64,000 nucleotides of DNA from positions 31,845 to 95,844 of the forward strand of contig NZ_QMIG01000021.1 in assembly GCF_003287285.1 (NCBI RefSeq). Reading direction: 5' to 3'. The stretch's first letter is position 1, and every line of letters begins with the position of its first letter. This document shows, piece by piece, positions 61,764-64,000 of the stretch. The DNA is from Phytoactinopolyspora halophila (GTDB taxonomy: Bacteria; Actinomycetota; Actinomycetes; Jiangellales; Jiangellaceae). The position numbers and the translations under genes are program-made. The notes under the pieces are model-generated. The model was not told where the DNA came from. It did no database searches and saw only the letters and a list, made by a program, of their open reading frames with translations.

Positions 61764-62087
61764 CTACACGCCACGGTTACGAGCCTGGCGGTTCCATTCC
61801 CGCATCCGCTGGGGATATCCGACGACCTGCGCGTCGTAGGCGGGGATACGCAGCTTGTGGGCAAGTTCGTGCGCCGCGGCCGCGTCCCGCACCCGGCGCC
61901 GGGTCCACTCCCCGTCGTGAGCGACCAGCACGACCGTGGTGGACGTCATGGTCGTCGGCGGCTCGACGAATGCCTCGACGCCCTGACGGGAGTTGGCGAA
62001 CTCCTTGAGGTGCTTCGTGTCTTCGTCGTCGGCCGCCCGGTCCAGGCTGCCGTCTCCCTGTTTGCGTCGCCGGCGGAACAACCGCAT
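61764..62087 (-). CDS. Small conserved hypothetical protein
   Basis: 107 residues, starting with the basic run RLFRRRRKQ, then a charged segment and an alpha/beta pattern with TTVVLVAHDGEWTRRRV and AHELAHKLRIPAYDAQVVGYP. I do not recognise the family; similar small proteins are often seen beside lpdA or pepA genes of actinobacteria. It lies convergent with pepA and divergent from lpdA. Confidence 0.65.
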   Translation of the reverse strand: MRLFRRRRKQGDGSLDRAADDEDTKHLKEFANSRQGVEAFVEPPTTMTSTTVVLVAHDGEWTRRRVRDAAAAHELAHKLRIPAYDAQVVGYPQRMREWNRQARNRGV

Positions 62088-62336
62088 GTGAGATCCTCCA
62101 TTGCCTGCCTTGATTTCCCGACAGTACCGCTACGCCTCCTGTCCATGCTCGCACTTCCCGGGCCCTCACGGATGATCGGGCAGGCTACGCCGCGTGCGAG
62201 CGACGACAGCCAGCGGGCGCGAGGCACGGGCGCGGAAGGGCCAGTACCTGCGGGACCGGCAGGCGGGTCGCATCGGCGAGCCGACACGTCGGATGATGTA
62301 CGTGGCCCTGGTTGAGCAATGACGCGAGGAGCAGAC

Positions 62337-63731
62337 GTGGCAGCGATGGCAAGTGAGGCAAGCGAAGTCGATGTAATCGTTCTGGGCGGCGGAAGTGGCG
62401 GTTACGCCGCGGCCTTCCGGGCGGCCGAGCTCGGCCTGAGCGTGACCCTCGTCGAGAAGGACAAGGTTGGCGGGACGTGCCTGCACTACGGGTGCATCCC
62501 CACGAAGGCGCTGCTCCACGCGGCCGAGGTGGCCGACGTCGCCCGCGACGGTGAACGGTTCGGCGTCACGAGCACCGTCACCGGAATCGACATGGCCAAG
62601 GTCAACGAGTACAAGAACGGCGTTGTGGGCCGGCTTCACAAGGGCTTGCAGGGCCTGGTGAAGGCCAACAAGGTCAATCTCGTCGAAGGCGCCGGCCGCC
62701 TCGTCGGCCCGAACACGGTGGAGGTCGACGGCACGCGCTACACCGGCAGGCACATCGTCCTGGCCACGGGTTCCCACGCGCGCAGCCTGCCCGGGCTCGA
62801 CATCGACGGGTCGAAGGTACTGACGAGCTACGAGGCGCTCGAACTGGACCGGGTTCCGGCATCGGTCGTCGTGCTCGGTGGCGGGGTGATCGGCGTGGAG
62901 TTCGCCAGCGTGTGGCGCTCCTTCGGCGCCGAGGTCACCATCGTCGAGGCGCTGCCACGGTTGCTCCCCGGTGAGGACGAGGCCAGCTCCAAGATCGTCG
63001 ATCGGGCGTTCCGCAAACGCGGTATGGCGATCAAGACGGGCTCCCGGTTCGCGGGGGTGGAGCACACCGACGACGGCGTATCCGTCTCGCTTGAGAACGG
63101 CGAGACCGTGGAAGCCGAGATGCTCCTGGTGGCGATCGGCCGCGGGCCAGTTACCGAGGGGCTGGGCTTCTCCGAAACCGGTGTCGGGCTCGACAACGGC
63201 TTCGTGGCCACGGACGAGCGTTTACGAACCAGCATTCCGGGCGTGTACGCGGTCGGGGATCTCGTCGCCGGGCTGCAGCTGGCGCACCGCGGATTCGCAC
63301 ACGGGATCTTCGTGGCCGAGGACATCGCCGGGCTCGACCCGGTCCCGGTCGAGGACGCCGGCATCCCGCGCATCACGTACTGCGACCCGGAGGTCGCCTC
63401 CGTGGGGCTCACCGCGGCGGCGGCCCAGGAGCGGCTGGGCACGGACAAGGTGACCACCTTCGACTACAACCTCGCCGGCAACGGCCGGAGCCAGATCCTG
63501 GCGACGCAGGGATCCGTGAAGGTCGTCCAGGAGGTGGACGGGCCCGTGCTCGGCGTACACATGGTGGGCGGGCGCATCGGCGAGCTCATCGCCGAGGCGC
63601 AGCTCATCTACAACTGGGAGGCCCTGCCCGCCGAGGTCGCCCAGCTGGTGCATCCGCATCCGACGCAGAGCGAGGCCCTCGGTGAGGCGCATCTCGCACT
63701 GGCCGGCAAGCCGTTGCATGTACACGGCTAA
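62337..63731 (+). CDS. lpdA: Dihydrolipoyl dehydrogenase (E3)
   Basis: The FAD-dependent E3 of 2-oxoacid dehydrogenase complexes, which reoxidises lipoamide with NAD. 464 residues: FAD-binding VIVLGGGSGGYAAA (about 14-27), redox disulfide GGTCLHYGCIPTKA (Cys48, Cys53), NAD-binding VVLGGGVIGVEFAS, and the C-terminal VHPHPTQSEALGEA with the catalytic His-Glu pair. GTG 62337 is preceded by GAGGAG 5 nt upstream; ATG 62319 and 62346 are alternatives. The lipoyl acyltransferase follows 195 bp downstream. Confidence 0.96.
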   Translation: MAAMASEASEVDVIVLGGGSGGYAAAFRAAELGLSVTLVEKDKVGGTCLHYGCIPTKALLHAAEVADVARDGERFGVTSTVTGIDMAKVNEYKNGVVGRLHKGLQGLVKANKVNLVEGAGRLVGPNTVEVDGTRYTGRHIVLATGSHARSLPGLDIDGSKVLTSYEALELDRVPASVVVLGGGVIGVEFASVWRSFGAEVTIVEALPRLLPGEDEASSKIVDRAFRKRGMAIKTGSRFAGVEHTDDGVSVSLENGETVEAEMLLVAIGRGPVTEGLGFSETGVGLDNGFVATDERLRTSIPGVYAVGDLVAGLQLAHRGFAHGIFVAEDIAGLDPVPVEDAGIPRITYCDPEVASVGLTAAAAQERLGTDKVTTFDYNLAGNGRSQILATQGSVKVVQEVDGPVLGVHMVGGRIGELIAEAQLIYNWEALPAEVAQLVHPHPTQSEALGEAHLALAGKPLHVHG

Positions 63732-63757
63732 CCGCCTCCAAACCCGGCACCCTCGAC

Positions 63758-63814
63758 CCCATGATCATGAACACGAGTAGGCCCATGAGGCGCATAAATG
63801 TTCATGATCATGGG
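63758..63814. repeat. Palindromic element, copy D of the TGATCATGAACACT family
   Basis: Arms 63758-63773 (CCCATGATCATGAACA) and 63799-63814 are perfectly complementary over 16 bp, with a 25-nt loop. It shares the CCC-ATGATCATGAACA arm with copies A and C. It lies between lpdA and the acyltransferase gene. Confidence 0.88.
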
Positions 63815-63925
63815 ATTGGGGAGGAGGCGGCTCTCGGTGCCCGCCGGGCGCCTTATACGCTCAATGGTGGCCCGGTACGGTCACATAGGCTCATGGTCGT
63901 CAACGACTGTCGAGAGGACTAAACG

Positions 63926-64000
63926 ATGGCAACCTCTGTCACCCTGCCCGCACTCGGCGAGAGCGTCACCGAGGGTACGGTGACCCGCTGGCTCAAACAG
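63926..64000 (+). CDS. sucB: Dihydrolipoamide acyltransferase (E2), N-terminal fragment
   Basis: Only 25 codons are in the window. ATSVTLPALGESVTEGTVTR is the start of a lipoyl domain as in E2 of 2-oxoglutarate or pyruvate dehydrogenase (DlaT/SucB, Rv2215 position). GAGAGGA lies upstream of ATG 63926, and TAGGCT at 63886 might be the -10. The rest of the gene lies beyond the window. Confidence 0.85.
   Translation, partial: MATSVTLPALGESVTEGTVTRWLKQ

Noticed and set aside
1022..63983. Short frames starting in the palindromes (MFMIMG-type starts)
   Set aside because: They arise from the shared arm sequence and continue into unrelated frames; no coding signal.
1..64000. tRNA, rRNA, CRISPR, transposase or prophage genes
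   Set aside because: None recognised in any gap or frame.

Overview
The window is high-GC DNA from an actinobacterium. The evidence is many GTG/TTG starts, dense 4-bp gene overlaps, a PimB-type mannosyltransferase, an actinobacterial bc1-aa3 respiratory supercomplex, a DUF3043 protein, a PspA/PspAA module and a DEDDh-UvrC fusion. The long backbone follows, from memory, the gene order of Mycobacterium tuberculosis Rv2178c to Rv2215: class II DAHP synthase, PlsC, SRPBCC, PimB, NlpC/P60, DEDDh-UvrC, TrpD, CtaE-QcrCAB, CtaF/CtaC, ErpA, glycerate kinase, DUF3043, GcvT, PepA, then the 2-oxoacid dehydrogenase genes. Acidic low-complexity linkers in exported proteins and a complete N-acetylglutaminylglutamine amide (NAGGN) osmolyte operon suggest a halotolerant lineage, perhaps Jiangellales-like. 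That placement is inference.

Layout. 1-6.1 kb: the end of a type I-beta DAHP synthase, a TSUP anion exporter with a likely sulfur-type operator, threonine aldolase, class II DAHP synthase and a PPi-type phosphofructokinase. 6.2-11.4 kb: a MecA-like penicillin-binding lipoprotein divergent from an overlapping LysR/serine-hydrolase pair, then a His/Asp-rich BNR-type lipoprotein. 11.4-15.8 kb: a LacI-type operator, secreted aldose 1-epimerase and a three-gene sugar ABC importer. 15.9-21.8 kb: a Mut7-C protein and the NAGGN operon (amidotransferase, synthetase, M42 peptidase). 21.8-34.6 kb: PlsC, a nuclease/phosphatase, ROK glucokinase, two SRPBCC proteins, a NarL-type two-component pair, PimB, an NlpC/P60 endopeptidase, DEDDh-UvrC, an AsnC-like protein, TrpD and a degenerate receiver protein. 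34.7-42.8 kb: ctaE-qcrCAB on + facing ctaC-ctaD-ctaF on -. 42.9-47.6 kb: cysteine desulfurase-TusA, ErpA, glycerate kinase, NadA. 47.7-51.9 kb: pspA-pspAA-htpX-pspAB, DUF3043, GNAT. 52.0-56.8 kb: a cobalamin riboswitch and an ECF-type importer operon. 57.0-64 kb: an MFS transporter, GcvT, leucyl aminopeptidase, LpdA and the first codons of a lipoyl acyltransferase.

Many units work together. The bc1 and aa3 subunits form one electron-transfer chain; the NAGGN genes make and probably recycle a compatible solute; the B12 riboswitch should couple cobalamin level to its importer; LpdA and the acyltransferase are E3 and E2 of a 2-oxoacid dehydrogenase. I see no tRNA, rRNA, CRISPR array, transposase or phage gene. 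The most striking unexplained structure is a family of four intergenic palindromes sharing the arm core TGATCATGAACA (TGATCATGAACACT in three of them), plus several unrelated long near-perfect hairpins.
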